The notes under the pieces: model-generated
Database searches by the model: none
Told to the model about the DNA's origin: nothing
What the model saw: only the letters and a program-made list of their open reading frames with translations
Translations under genes and position numbers: made by a program
Part shown: piece by piece, positions 7,995 to 18,800 of the stretch
Layout of the letters: the number at the start of each line of letters is the position of its first letter
Position numbering within the stretch: the first letter of the stretch is position 1
NCBI GenBank assembly: GCA_900546915.1
Contig: UREY01000009.1
Location: 1-64,000, forward strand
Direction: 5' to 3'
Length of the DNA: 64,000 bases
Source: an uncultured Eubacteriales bacterium
GTDB taxonomy: Bacteria > Bacillota > Clostridia > Oscillospirales > Oscillospiraceae

Positions 7995-8154
7995 TCCCCA
8001 AAGGAGAATGCGGCCCGTCTCAGTCAAGAACCGGTATGCTTATGGAAAACGCAGCCCCTTTCCCAACGGCGTCCCAAATTTTCCAGCCGAATCAGGCTAG
8101 GCTGTCCCAGATCCCGTCGAAGAGTTTTTCCCGGCAGAATGCCGATGCTTCAAT

Positions 8155-8757
8155 TTAACCCATGCCGTTTTCATACATCGGGTACCGTCTGCTATCCTCC
8201 TGGGTAATTTCTCTGAGCACTTTACAGGGAACGCCCACTGCCACCACATTTCCGGGAATTGACCTGGTGACGACGCTTCCTGCGCCAATCACGGCGCCGT
8301 CTCCAATGGTAACGCCTGCAAGAATTGTGGAGCCCGCGCCAATCCAGACACAATTTCCAATTGTGATCGGCTTAGCAACCTCGATTCCGGCTTTCCGCTG
8401 CTCCGGATCCACGGCATGCTCCGCCGTTGTGAAGCAGCAGTTCGGCGCAATCCATACATCGTCCCCAAAGGTAACGTTTGCGCCATCGGTTATGATCATA
8501 TTGTGATTTGCGTAAAACCGGTTGCCGATTTTTATGTGATAGCCGTAGTCGCACCAAAACGGCGGCGTAATGATCACATGGTCTCCCATTTCTCCCAGTA
8601 TCTCTGCGAGCATGTTTCTCTGGGCATCCAGGTCAACCGGAGATAGTTGATTATATCGAAAGCATTTTTCCTTGCACTTTTTGATTTCCTGTTCCAGCTC
8701 TGGGTTGTAGCAGCCCTGAAAATAGCAATTAGTCGGAATATGGGGACGTCCGCCCAC
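8155..8757 (-). CDS. Hexapeptide-repeat sugar O-acetyltransferase (maltose/galactoside acetyltransferase family)
   Basis: 200 residues beginning with GTG (8757), preceded by AAGGAGG 9 bases upstream. The N-terminal helical part (PELEQEIKKCKEKCFRYN) matches the Maa/LacA N-terminus. The left-handed beta-helix hexapeptide repeats follow (GNRFYANHN, VTFGDDVWIAPNC, KPITIGNCVWIGAG, VTIGDGAVIGAGSVV). The catalytic His is in TTAEHAVDP. It transfers acetyl from acetyl-CoA to a sugar hydroxyl in the cytoplasm; the physiological acceptor is unknown. It lies 35 bases downstream of the DUF951 gene and is probably co-transcribed with it. Confidence 0.9.
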   Translation of the reverse strand: MGGRPHIPTNCYFQGCYNPELEQEIKKCKEKCFRYNQLSPVDLDAQRNMLAEILGEMGDHVIITPPFWCDYGYHIKIGNRFYANHNMIITDGANVTFGDDVWIAPNCCFTTAEHAVDPEQRKAGIEVAKPITIGNCVWIGAGSTILAGVTIGDGAVIGAGSVVTRSIPGNVVAVGVPCKVLREITQEDSRRYPMYENGMG

Positions 8758-8792
8758 AGTTCACCCGCCTCCTTTTTGATCCTTCTGCAGTC

Positions 8793-8993
8793 TTATTTTT
8801 TCATGACCGGATCTCCGTTGCGAAATACGGCGCGAATGTTTTTTTCCGCTTTGAATCGGGGCGTCATGACCTCCCGGCCGCAGCCCAGACAGCGCAGGCG
8901 AAAGTCCATTCCGGTGCGCAGCACCAACCACCTTTTTTCCCCGCAGGGATGGAGCTTCTTCATTTCCAGAATGTCGTTCAGCTGAATATCCAT
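8793..8993 (-). CDS. DUF951 family protein (66 aa)
   Basis: Start at 8993 with AAAGGAG 6 bases upstream (longer in-frame starts lack one). The sequence MDIQLNDILEMKKLHPCG, then RWLVLRTGMDFRLRCLGCGREVMTPR matches the short DUF951 family found throughout Firmicutes. Conserved features include HPCG and CLGCGR, a possible metal-binding Cys set. In many Firmicutes it sits near chromosome-segregation or ychF genes; here it does not. Function unknown. Confidence 0.88.
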   Translation of the reverse strand: MDIQLNDILEMKKLHPCGEKRWLVLRTGMDFRLRCLGCGREVMTPRFKAEKNIRAVFRNGDPVMKK

Positions 8994-9073
8994 ATGAATC
9001 TCCTTTCGGCATAGCCCGAAGAACGCAGGCATAGAATGGGGCAAATCGGATTTTTGAAAGCGAGGGAATCTAT

Positions 9074-9964
9074 ATGCCGACCTATCGTCCGGAAGGGCTT
9101 CAAAATCAGCCCATCCCCACCCCCGAGGTGCTGCGCCGGGCCGGGGGGAGCCGGGAAATCTTTCAGGCCATGTGTATCAAATGCGACGAATTTCATAACC
9201 TGGTGGTGGATTTGGGCTGCCTCCGGGGTTTGATCCCCCGGGAGGAAACCGCTCTGGGCATTGCCGACGGCAGCGCCCGGGAAATCGCCATCTTGTCCCG
9301 GGTGGGAAAGCCGGTTTGCTTTCAGGTTTTGGGGTTTACCTCCGACGGTACCGTTCTGCTCACGCGGCGGGGCGCCCAGGCAGAAGCGCTGGACTATTTC
9401 TTCACCCACCTACAACCTGGAGATATTCTCCCGGCTGTGGTACAAAACCCCGCCAGCTTCGGGACCTTCTGCGACATCGGATGCGGCGTCACAGCATTGA
9501 TGAGCATCGAGCGGTGTTCCGTCTCTCGGATCACCCATTGCAATCAGCGCTTCTCACCCGGGCAGAAGATCTATGTCTCCATTTTATCTCTGGATCGAGA
9601 AGCTCAGAGAATCAATCTAACGCATCGGGAGCTGCTGGGTACCTGGGCGGAAAATGCCGCCGGATTTCGGGCCGGACAGGCCGTCACAGGTATTGTACGG
9701 AGCATCAAGCCCTACGGCGTCTTTATTGAATTGACGCCCAATCTATCCGGTCTTGCCGAGCCGGACGACAGCTTGACCCCCGGTCAACTGGTCAGCGTAT
9801 ACATCCGCTCCATTCTGCCGGACAAGCAGAAAATGAAACTGACGGTCTTGGAAAAACTGGATTCCCGCCATGTTCCGCCTCAGCTGCTGCGGTACTACCG
9901 CACCGTGGGCCGCCTGGACCGATGGGAGTATGCGCCGGGCAGCGCCGCCGTCACGGTTTTTTAA
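9074..9964 (+). CDS. S1 RNA-binding domain protein
   Basis: ATG with GAGGG 7 bases upstream. 296 residues with a degenerate N-terminal S1 fold (residues about 30-100) and clearer S1 repeats: GDILPAVVQNPASFGTFCDIG through SILSLDREAQRINLTHREL, then AGQAVTGIVRSIKPYGVFIEL through YIRSILPDKQKMKLTVLEK. It resembles the ribosomal protein S1-like proteins of Clostridia but is shorter than genuine S1. It likely binds RNA or the ribosome. Its 3' end overlaps the convergent rarA gene by 14 bases. Confidence 0.8.
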   Translation: MPTYRPEGLQNQPIPTPEVLRRAGGSREIFQAMCIKCDEFHNLVVDLGCLRGLIPREETALGIADGSAREIAILSRVGKPVCFQVLGFTSDGTVLLTRRGAQAEALDYFFTHLQPGDILPAVVQNPASFGTFCDIGCGVTALMSIERCSVSRITHCNQRFSPGQKIYVSILSLDREAQRINLTHRELLGTWAENAAGFRAGQAVTGIVRSIKPYGVFIELTPNLSGLAEPDDSLTPGQLVSVYIRSILPDKQKMKLTVLEKLDSRHVPPQLLRYYRTVGRLDRWEYAPGSAAVTVF

Positions 9965-11213
9965 TTTCCTGCCAATAACGCTTTGCGGCCTGCTCCAGTT
10001 TGTTGGGACCATATTCATAGTAAACCGTCCCGACCAGCCCGTCGGGTAAATACTGCTGGCGCACCCAGTGATGGGGAAAATCGTGGGGATACAAATACCC
10101 CTGCTCCCGCTCCATTGTATAGGAGTCGGCATGTACATTTTGCAGGTGCCGGGGAAAATCGCCGCCTTTTCCCCGGCGCACATCCGACAGCGCCCGATCC
10201 ATAGCGATATGAGCCGAATTGGATTTTGGGGACGTGGCCATTAGAACCGCTGCATCGCCCAGGGGAATCCGGGCCTCCGGCATACCCAGCATGTTTGCCG
10301 CATCCACACAGGCCTTTACAATGGGGATAATCTGCGGATAGGCAAGCCCCACATCCTCACAGGCAATCACCATCAGCCGGCGGCAGGCGGAAATCAGATC
10401 CCCCGCCTCCAGAAGCCGGGCCAGATAGTGAACCGCTGCGTCGGGGTCCGAGCCGCGAATGGACTTTTGGAGCGCCGACAGAAGATCATAGTGATGATCC
10501 CCGTCCCGGTCATAGCGCATCGCGGAACGCTGCGCAACAGCCTCGGCGTCCGCCAGGGTCAAAGTCAGCGTTTCGGCTTGGGGATCTGCTGCAGAAAAGA
10601 GAACTTCTACAGCGTTCAAAGCCTTGCGCAGGTCGCCGCCGCAGGCTTCCGCAATATAGTCCAACGCCCCGTCTTCTGCCGTTACGGAACGCCCTGTCCG
10701 GCCCGCTAACAGGGCAATCGCCCGGTTCATGGCTTTTTTGACCGCCGGAGCCTTGAGCTGCTTGAACTCAAAAATGGTGGACCGGCTCAGGATCGCATTA
10801 AAAATATAGAAATACGGATTCTCCGTGGTAGAGGCAATCAGGGTAATTTTTCCGTTTTCGATGTGCTCCAATAAGGATTGCTGCTGCTTTTTGTTAAAAG
10901 ATTGAATCTCATCCAAGTACAACAGCACGCCGTCCGGAGCCATCAACGTATCCAGCTGAGAGACAATTTCTTTAATATCTGCAGTAGAAGCTGTGGTGGC
11001 ATTCAGCCGGTACAGCTTTCTTTTTGTCCGCTCGGCGATGAGATTGGCCACCGTGGTTTTCCCCGTACCGGAGGGCCCGTAAAAAATCAGATTTGGAATG
11101 TTTCCGGATTCAATGAGCCGCCGGAGTATGGCGCCGGGCCCTAAAATATGGTCCTGCCCGACCACATCGTCCAGGGTAGTCGGGCGAATGAAATCCGCCA
11201 AAGGCTGGTACAT
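9951..11213 (-). CDS. rarA: Replication-associated recombination protein A (RarA/MgsA AAA+ ATPase)
   Basis: The product is 420 residues from the ATG at 11213 (GGGGAG 8 bases upstream; further in-frame starts extend to 11372 but lie past the likely promoter). Walker A GPSGTGKTT is at residues 46-54, Walker B is LLYLDEIQSFNK, then sensor 1 (IASTTENPYFYI), the arginine finger SRSTIFEF and the C-terminal tetramerisation/MgsA domain (ACEDVGLAYPQ, RIPLGDAAVLMATSPKSNSA). RarA acts at stalled replication forks, with SSB as partner. Monocistronic on the minus strand. Confidence 0.94.
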   Translation of the reverse strand: MYQPLADFIRPTTLDDVVGQDHILGPGAILRRLIESGNIPNLIFYGPSGTGKTTVANLIAERTKRKLYRLNATTASTADIKEIVSQLDTLMAPDGVLLYLDEIQSFNKKQQQSLLEHIENGKITLIASTTENPYFYIFNAILSRSTIFEFKQLKAPAVKKAMNRAIALLAGRTGRSVTAEDGALDYIAEACGGDLRKALNAVEVLFSAADPQAETLTLTLADAEAVAQRSAMRYDRDGDHHYDLLSALQKSIRGSDPDAAVHYLARLLEAGDLISACRRLMVIACEDVGLAYPQIIPIVKACVDAANMLGMPEARIPLGDAAVLMATSPKSNSAHIAMDRALSDVRRGKGGDFPRHLQNVHADSYTMEREQGYLYPHDFPHHWVRQQYLPDGLVGTVYYEYGPNKLEQAAKRYWQEIKKP

Positions 11214-11314
11214 GCTTTTCTCCCCTCCCGAGCCACGCGGACCGCGCATCCGGCGGTCCATGTGTACACCGTAACGGAACTCCAACTTGCTTGGTTCCTT
11301 TTTCATTTTTTCAT

Positions 11315-11323
11315 AGTATAGCA
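11315..11323 (-). promoter_or_regulatory. Extended -10 promoter for rarA
   Basis: Minus-strand TGCTATACT (TGn extension plus TATACT, complement of 11315-11323), with no good -35. The predicted start near 11308 leaves a leader of about 95 bases. Confidence 0.5.
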
Positions 11324-11431
11324 CACCGGAACAGAAAATTCTACAGCCACCTTTTGTGGAAGGGGATTTCATTTCCCCGTCTGGGAATCCCCGGCGCAGG
11401 TTTTCCGGCGGAAATTTTTAAGATTCTGCGC

Positions 11432-11460
11432 TTGCAGGTCAGTCTGATCTATGATACGAT
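11432..11460 (+). promoter_or_regulatory. Promoter of the winged-helix regulator gene
   Basis: TTGCAG (11432-11437), 17-bp spacer, TACGAT (11455-11460). GTCAG occurs in direct repeat on either side of the -10 (about 11438 and 11467) and may be a regulator site. Confidence 0.55.
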
Positions 11461-11494
11461 AATCCAGTCAGATTAAAAATGGGGAGGAAGTTGG

Positions 11495-12682
11495 ATGACA
11501 GAATTAATAGAAAGAAAAGCCCTGCTGCTATATGAGGCGATAGAGATGCTCTATAAATACATCAACGGCATTTCCTTTCACGACATAGCCGAATCCATGG
11601 CGCATTTATATGGCAGCGCCTTCCCCGCTATTTTCGCTCGGAAGCTGGACTGCCTGGAGCGGATTACCCAGGAGGCCTGCGCCGGGCTGCAGGTGCAAAG
11701 CCGACCGATGCAGCGATTTTTCCGCCGTTTTGAAACAGATGCGGTTCGGGACAATCTCTGCCTGGCCAAAGTGATGACCCTGTCCTTTTTTCTGTACGAA
11801 TTTCCGGATCTGGACCGGGAAGCAGATGCTCTCAAAGCACGTTGGGCTCAAATGCAGCGGCATGGTTTCCAGATCAAAGGAGTGAGCATGTCCGGCCTGG
11901 AGTTTCGTCCTTTGGCGCCGGAGCAGACTCCCACAGGCTTGGTGGATCAGATGTGCGATCTGAACTATCCGGCGGAGTACAAAATGGAGATCCTGCAAAT
12001 GCTGACGCACTATGACGCTTTTCTTGACACTTTGGTGGAGCTGATTCGTCCGTATGCCCTGCGGCTGCAAGCGCTGCTGGAGCAGGAAAGCTGGCTTCTG
12101 GATACCACTGCGGCATATTGGCAGGAGCAGTTTCACGGCACCTCCCCTTCCCAGCTGGTTCAGCTCATTGCCCAGGCAAAAGAAAATCTCCCCCAGCAGG
12201 CAGAAACCCGCATCCATTTCTCGCTGATGAACTGCACCGGCATCCTGTACGATCTGGAGGGAGAATACTCCGTGGCATGCCGGGGCTGCAGCACGTTTAT
12301 CATCGGCTGCGCCGTTACCATTCACAGTACCATCCGGAAGGTGGGCGGTAGCGTAGAGCGCACCTGCGCCATCCTCCGCTCCATCAGCGATAAAAGCAAG
12401 TTTGAGGTTCTTCAACGTCTGGGGGCGGAACGGTCCTATTGTCAGAAGCTGGCCGAGGACATGAATATCAATCCCGGCCACATGTCCCGCATTCTCATGA
12501 CACTGTTTCAATACGGTTTTCTGACTCGGGAGCAGGAACAGTCCCGATATTACTACACCACCAATCGGGATAGCATTTCCACCTTTTTATCCGGTGTCCG
12601 GCAGCTTCTGGTTGGGAAACCGGAGGAAACAAGACCCAAACCCCCGGCGCAGGATTGCACCGGTAGCCAAAACACCAGGTAA
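11495..12682 (+). CDS. ArsR-type winged-helix transcriptional regulator (395 aa)
   Basis: ATG with GGGGAGGAAG upstream. The first 270 or so residues are a mostly helical region with no domain I can name. The C-terminal 90 residues read as an ArsR-type winged helix (ISDKSKFEVLQRLGAERSYC, then QKLAEDMNINPGHMSRILMT, wing REQEQSRYYYTTN). In comparable Clostridial proteins such a tail sits behind a sensor domain, so I infer a DNA-binding regulator with a large ligand- or protein-binding N-terminus. The transcript ends at the hairpin at 12708, so it is monocistronic. Target unknown; the adjacent giant protease gene is a candidate by position only. Confidence 0.75.
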   Translation: MTELIERKALLLYEAIEMLYKYINGISFHDIAESMAHLYGSAFPAIFARKLDCLERITQEACAGLQVQSRPMQRFFRRFETDAVRDNLCLAKVMTLSFFLYEFPDLDREADALKARWAQMQRHGFQIKGVSMSGLEFRPLAPEQTPTGLVDQMCDLNYPAEYKMEILQMLTHYDAFLDTLVELIRPYALRLQALLEQESWLLDTTAAYWQEQFHGTSPSQLVQLIAQAKENLPQQAETRIHFSLMNCTGILYDLEGEYSVACRGCSTFIIGCAVTIHSTIRKVGGSVERTCAILRSISDKSKFEVLQRLGAERSYCQKLAEDMNINPGHMSRILMTLFQYGFLTREQEQSRYYYTTNRDSISTFLSGVRQLLVGKPEETRPKPPAQDCTGSQNTR

Positions 12683-12707
12683 CACACACGATGCACAGCT
12701 CCTGACT

Positions 12708-12737
12708 GGACGCCGCCGAAGTTGCGGCGTCCTTTTT
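12708..12737 (+). terminator. Rho-independent terminator
   Basis: Perfect 9-bp GC-rich arms GGACGCCGC (12708-12716) and GCGGCGTCC (12724-12732), 7-base loop, then TTTTT. Confidence 0.93.
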
Positions 12738-12790
12738 CGTGCAAAGCCATCTCCTCTTTTTTTCTTTTTTACATTTTCCAAGAAATGGGT

Positions 12791-12845
12791 TGAAAAATGC
12801 GAGAAGGTGCAGTATAATATTGCGCATAGAAGCAATATGCTTCTG
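12791..12845 (+). promoter_or_regulatory. Promoter and 5' stem-loop of the giant protease gene
   Basis: TTGAAA (12791-12796), 17-bp spacer, TATAAT (12814-12819). The transcript would start near 12826 and at once form the hairpin AGAAGC-AATAT-GCTTCT (12829-12845), the kind of 5' stem that can protect an mRNA; that role is inference. Confidence 0.75.
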
Positions 12846-12884
12846 GGACGAGATCCGAAATAAGAAAAGAAGGAAGGTTTTGAC

Positions 12885-15800
12885 ATGAAAAGACTCTGTT
12901 CATGGCTGCTCGTATTGGCAATGATTCTGACCTGGCTGCCCTCGACCACAAGGGCCGGCCAAGCAGACGCCGCCGGCCGGGTCCGGCCGGCAGAAACGCA
13001 GACGGAGCTCATGTCCTTGGGACAGAAGGACAGCACAGCGCAAGTGATTGAGCCGGAAACGCCGCTTTCGGACGACCAGCTCGTCAAAGTCATCATCCTG
13101 CTGGATGACAGCTGTTTCCACGGTGAAACCATCTCCCATACAGCCCGGCAGCAGATGAGCGCACAGCAGGCCGGCGTCCAGGCAGAAATATCCCGCCGGA
13201 TTTTACACGGCGCTCCCCTCACGGTCGGGTATTCCTACACAACCCTGGTCAACGGTTTTTCTGCCACCGTGACCTACGGACAGCTGCAGGAAATCCGGAA
13301 AATGCCGGAGGTAACCTCTGCATTTCTGGCTCCCAGCTTTGAACTCATGCCCATGATGAGCACCAGCAACAGTATGGTCGGGGGCGGAATGTTCAATGAA
13401 ACCGGCTACCACGGAGAAGGCATGCGCATCGCCATCTTGGACACCGGCGTGGACATGAACCACGAAATTTTCCGGGATGCGCCGGAAAGCCCCAGCTTGA
13501 CCCGGCAGGAGCTGCAGGCAATCCTGGATCGGGAGGACCTGCAATGCGAGTCCATTTCATATGGAATCGGGGCTTCTACCTTATACCACAGCGAAAAAAT
13601 TCCTTTCCAGTTTGATTACGGCGACAAAGACACCGACGGTACGCCCCCGGCCTCCGACGGCGAGCACGGAACCCACGTAGCCGCCACTGCCGGCGGAAAC
13701 GACGGGGTAAAGGATGACATTATGGGCGTAGCGCCTGAGGCCCAGATTTTCAATATGAAGGTTTTCAATACCTCCGGCGGCGCCTCCTACGACGACGTGC
13801 TGGCAGCCCTGGAAGACTGCATCGCTTTGGACGTAGACGCCGTGAACATGAGCCTGGGCTCCCCCTGCGGCTTCATTGAATACGAGTCCCAGGACGCGTG
13901 GACGATGAATCTGGTGCAGGTGTTCAACCGGGTGGGGGAATCCGGCATTTCCATGGCCGTGGCTGTGGGCAACGACTACAGCGCCTCCTACAACAACAGT
14001 TACGGCGGCCGCGCGCTGACCTCCAACCCGGACTACGGCAATGCCAGCGAGCCGGCCACCTATGCCGAGTCCTTGGCCATTGCCAGCGTGGAAAACTGCG
14101 GCATTCTCTCCCCCTACATCACCGTAGCCGGGCGGAATATTTGCTATTATGACGGCTATGACGCAGAAACCGGCGCCGTCACCCGGGACTATCCCTTCCG
14201 CAGCCTGGCCGACGGGCCTCTGTCTTACGTCATGGTCCCCGGTACCGGCGCGGAGGAAGACTATCTGGGCTTGGATGTCCGGGGAAAAATCGCCGTCGTA
14301 CAGCGGGGCGGCTCCTATTACGAGGCAAAGGCCCGGGCTGCCCAGGAGGCCGGCGCCATCGGTATGATTGTCTATAACAACCAGCCGGGTATGGTTTATA
14401 TGTCCATCACCGCCTGGACCATACCGGTCGCCTTCATCTCCCAGGCCGACGGGGCGTATTTGGCGCAACAGGAGGAAAAAGTTCTGACCATCGCCACAGA
14501 AGATGCCGTCGTCACCTCTCCTGTGGCCGGCATGTCCGACTTTTCCTCTTGGGGCGCAACTTCGGAGCTGACACTGAAGCCGGAGCTGTCCGCCCCCGGC
14601 GGCAACATTTATTCTGCTGTGCCGGGCAACCGGTACGAGCTGATGAGCGGCACCTCCATGGCCTCGCCCCATGTGGCAGGAGGAATGGCCATCGTCAAGG
14701 GCGCCGTAATGGACCGCTTTCCGGAGCTCTCTGCCGGAGAGCAAAAGGATATGGTAGATACCCTGCTGATGTGCACCTCTTCCATCGTCTACGATGGAGA
14801 CACCCCGGTATCTCCCAGAAAACAGGGCGCCGGTCTCATGGACATCAACGCCGCCGCCAAAACTCCGGCCTACCTTTCCGTAAGCGGAATGGAGCGGCCC
14901 AAGCTGGAGCTGCTGGATGACCCCACCCGTACCGGCGTGTACGAATTGACGGTCACCATTCACAACACCGGCAGCGAGGCGCTCACCTACCAGGCCTCCC
15001 CCATCGTCCTAACCGACGGGACCGCGCCTTATTTCACAGCCGACGGCCAAACCGTACAGACAACCACGGAGACCTCGGTCGCGCTGCCCCACACCTACAC
15101 CACCAATTGGCCAAACGACCTGGTCACCGTCCCGGCAGGCGGACAGGCTGAGGTCACCATCACGGTCACCCTCACCGATCCTCAGCAGACGTTGTCGGCC
15201 TTTGAACACGGCGCCTACGTAGAGGGGTGGGCTGTCCTGGAGCCGGTAAATCCGGACGGTACCTCCTGTGACGGTATTGCCCTACACGCGCCTTTCCTGG
15301 CCTTCTACGGCGACTGGACCGAGGCGCCCAGCATCGACGCCGGATTCTACTATGAAGAGCTGGATGGGGAAACCACCCAAGCGCAAACCTACCCCAACTC
15401 CGCCGTGTGCTCTTCTCTGGAGGGATATACCAACACCTATCTGGGCGACAACAACTACGCCCTGGGGATGGGATATTTGGCAGACCGAAATGCCATATCG
15501 CCCAATGACGACGACTTCATGGACAGCCTGACCTATGTGTATACCGGCCTGCTGCGCAGCGCGCGAAACTTCCGGTATACCATCACGGGAAGCGACGGCA
15601 CCGTATACTATTCAAAAAATGTAGAATATGAGCCGAAATCAGTCTACAACAGCGGCTACTTCCAGATTGTTCCCGCCGGTGTCGACGAGTACGACGCCAT
15701 CGATCCCTGGTACGGCACCGACGAGCGGGGATCTGCTCTGCCCAACAATGCCAAAGCCACCGTGAAGATTGAAGCGGATCTGGTATTTGACGCCCACGAA

Positions 15801-18800
15801 TCCAACAACCGGCGCTCCAGCTGGGAATTCCCCATTACCATCGACACCCAGGAGCCGGAGGTCACGGAGATGACCGTCCGGGAATCGGAAGGACGGTATT
15901 ACGCTACGCTGACTCTGACCGATAATCAATACGTCTCTGCCGTGGTTCTCACCGATTCTCAATACAGCAAGGAATTCCAGGTGATCGGCGTAGCGGAACC
16001 CACCGCCGGCGCGACGACTGTATTGAAAGACGTAGACATCACCGGGATGGGCGAACGCATCGGCTTGGTGATTCACGACTACGCCGGAAACTCCAAGGCC
16101 TACACGCTGCAGGCCAACGGCAACAGCGACGATTACGCCGACGTGGTACCGACGGATATTTTGTGGGAAGAGGATTTCAATCAGGCCTGGCTTCCCGAGG
16201 GCTGGAGCACCCAGTCCCGCGGGCAGTCCCTGGAGACGTGGTACCGGGATGAAGACTACATGGCCACCTGCAGCTACGATGAAAATTTTGAGCAGGATGA
16301 ATGGCTCATCACGCCCGCCATCGATATCAGCGGGCGGCAAACCGAGGTCCATATGGTGTTTGATTTCAACACCGTGTATGCCTTCACCACTTATTATAAG
16401 CACTGCAATCTGTTGGTCATGGCCTCTCAGGACGGAGGAGAGAGCTGGCAGGAGATTTGGAATCTGTGGCAGGCCGGTGTGTTTGCCGACTGGACCAATA
16501 CCCAAGCCAAGGTCACCATCCCGGAGGAATTCCAGGGTAGCCGGAATCTTCAGTTTGCCTTTGTCTATCAAGGAAAAGACGGCGCCATGATCAGCATAGA
16601 CAACATTGTGGTCTACGCGGATCTGCTGGAGGATTACGCCGTCGTGCACGCCTCCGCCGGAGCCAACGGTTCCGTCTCTCCTGCCGGAGAGGTTCTGGTC
16701 AAAAAGGGAAACAGCAAAACCATCTCCATTACGCCGGACGAGAATTACGTAATCGATTCCGTCACGGTAGACGGCGTAGACCTGGGACCGATTTCCTATT
16801 ACACCTTTGAGCGGGTCGGTGTGGACCACACCTTGGAGGCCTCTTTCGCGCCTGCTTCCTCTGCAGGCCAGCAAGTCCTATTGGACCAGGATTTCGAAGA
16901 AGGTACGCTTCCCTCCCAGGGTTGGACCGTCCAAACGACCGATACCGGCAGCAAATATTACACCTGGTACGTGTCCAAGTACACCAACCTCAACGGCTCC
17001 TATGCCGCCCGGGTAGACTGCGACCTGTATGACGAAGATACCTGGACCGGCGGCGTCCGGCAGGACGAATATCTGATTTCTCCTGTGGTGGCGCTTCCGG
17101 ACGCCACGGCAACGCTCACCTTTGACTATGCCTTCGGCCGCTCGGCTTTGTTCGCAGGGCGCATGGCCTTTACGTTGGAAGCCTCCACAGACGGCGGCGC
17201 CACCTGGACGCCGATCTGGGACGGCGCAGAAGACCTGACCGACGCCGGTACAGGCGCCTATCAATCCGGCTCCTGCACGCTGGAAATCCCCGAGCAGTAT
17301 CAGGGCCGGAACGTACAGCTGGCGTTCCATTACCACAAATCTGTAGGCGCCTATGCAGATACCGTAGCTGTGGACAACATCCGGCTGACCGCTCCCGGCT
17401 CCACAACAGAGTCCGGCTATACCCTGCGTGCAAGCGCAACAGAGGGCGGTTCCATTTCGCCGGAGGGCGACACCTTGGTGCCGGCCGGCGGCAGCCAGAC
17501 GTTTACTCTGACTCCGGCGGAAGGATATCAGCTGGTGAAGCTTCAGGTGAATGGACGGACGGTGGACGCCACAGAAGAATATACGATTTCCCACATCGAT
17601 CAGTCCTATTATCTACTGGCCACCTTTGAATCCATTGCCGAAAAGCCGCAAATTCTGTTCGAGCAGGATTTTGAAGGGTCGGAATTTCCACCTGCCGGTT
17701 GGACCGTGGAAACGACGAACCCCAGCTTTACCTGGAAACAGTACGCCTATGTCTATCTGAACGGCTCACAAAACGCCTACGTATCGGCGGACTATGTCAG
17801 TGAAGCTGCCCAGGACGAACGGCTTGTGACACCGGCCATTGATTTGTCCGGTACCACCCAGACTCAGCTGGACTTTGAATATGCCTATCCCTACTATGGC
17901 ATGAAAGGCGGAGAATTTACCTTTACTTTGGAAGCGTCCTTGGACGGCAGCAGCTGGACGAAGCTGTGGGACGCTTTGGACACCCTGCCCTCTTCCATGT
18001 CCGATTACGTGATCACCGGCCTGGCCAACGTGGAGATTCCCGAAACCTTCTGTCAGTCCGGCGTCCGGTTCGCTTTCCGGTATACCCGCCCGGCGGGCAG
18101 CGGAAGCGGCATCGCTGCGGTAGACAACCTGAAGCTCTCCGCCGTGGGCGGGAATCCTGCAGAGGGGTACATCATCGATGCGTCCGCTTCCCAGGGCGGC
18201 TCCATCGATCCCAGCGGCCGCGTCTCCGTAGCAGAATATGGCAGCCAAACCTTTGTCATCACGCCCGACGCCGGCTACGAGATTGCCGATGTCCTGGTAG
18301 ACGGACAGAGCGTAGGTCCCGTGGACCAGTACACCTTCTCCCAGGTCACGGAACCTCATACCATTTCCGCCTCCTTCCGCCCGGCCGAAAGCGGCGTTCT
18401 CTTCGCCCAGGACTTTGAAGACAGCACGTTCCCCTCCCGGGGTTGGCAGGTACAAGGCTCCAATTCCAGCTATTCCTGGTACCGTGGTAGCTTCCGCCAG
18501 CTGAACGACACCCAGACCGCGCGGATTGACTGCGATGCATACGAAAGCGGTGACTGGAGCCGAAGCCATTCCGAGCCCGCGGGAACCGGGGCCAAGCAAG
18601 ACGAATATCTAATCTCCCCCGCCGTCCAGCTCTCCGGAACAGCGCCGGTTTTGCAGTTCGACTATGCCTTCGGCCGGTATGAGCTGTTTGCAGGCGCCAT
18701 GCAGTTCACGGTGGAAGCTTCCACCGACGGCGGCGCCACCTGGACGGTCATCTGGGACGCTGCCACGGATTTGACCAAAGCAGACAGCGGTTATTACCAG

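Noticed and set aside
13581-14963. 460-codon open frame antisense to the giant protease gene
   Set aside because: It lies opposite the intact catalytic domain, lacks a ribosome site and its product is Gly/His/Val-rich without domains; high G+C makes such antisense frames common. The same applies to 15639-16874, 16878-17594 and 19038-20951.
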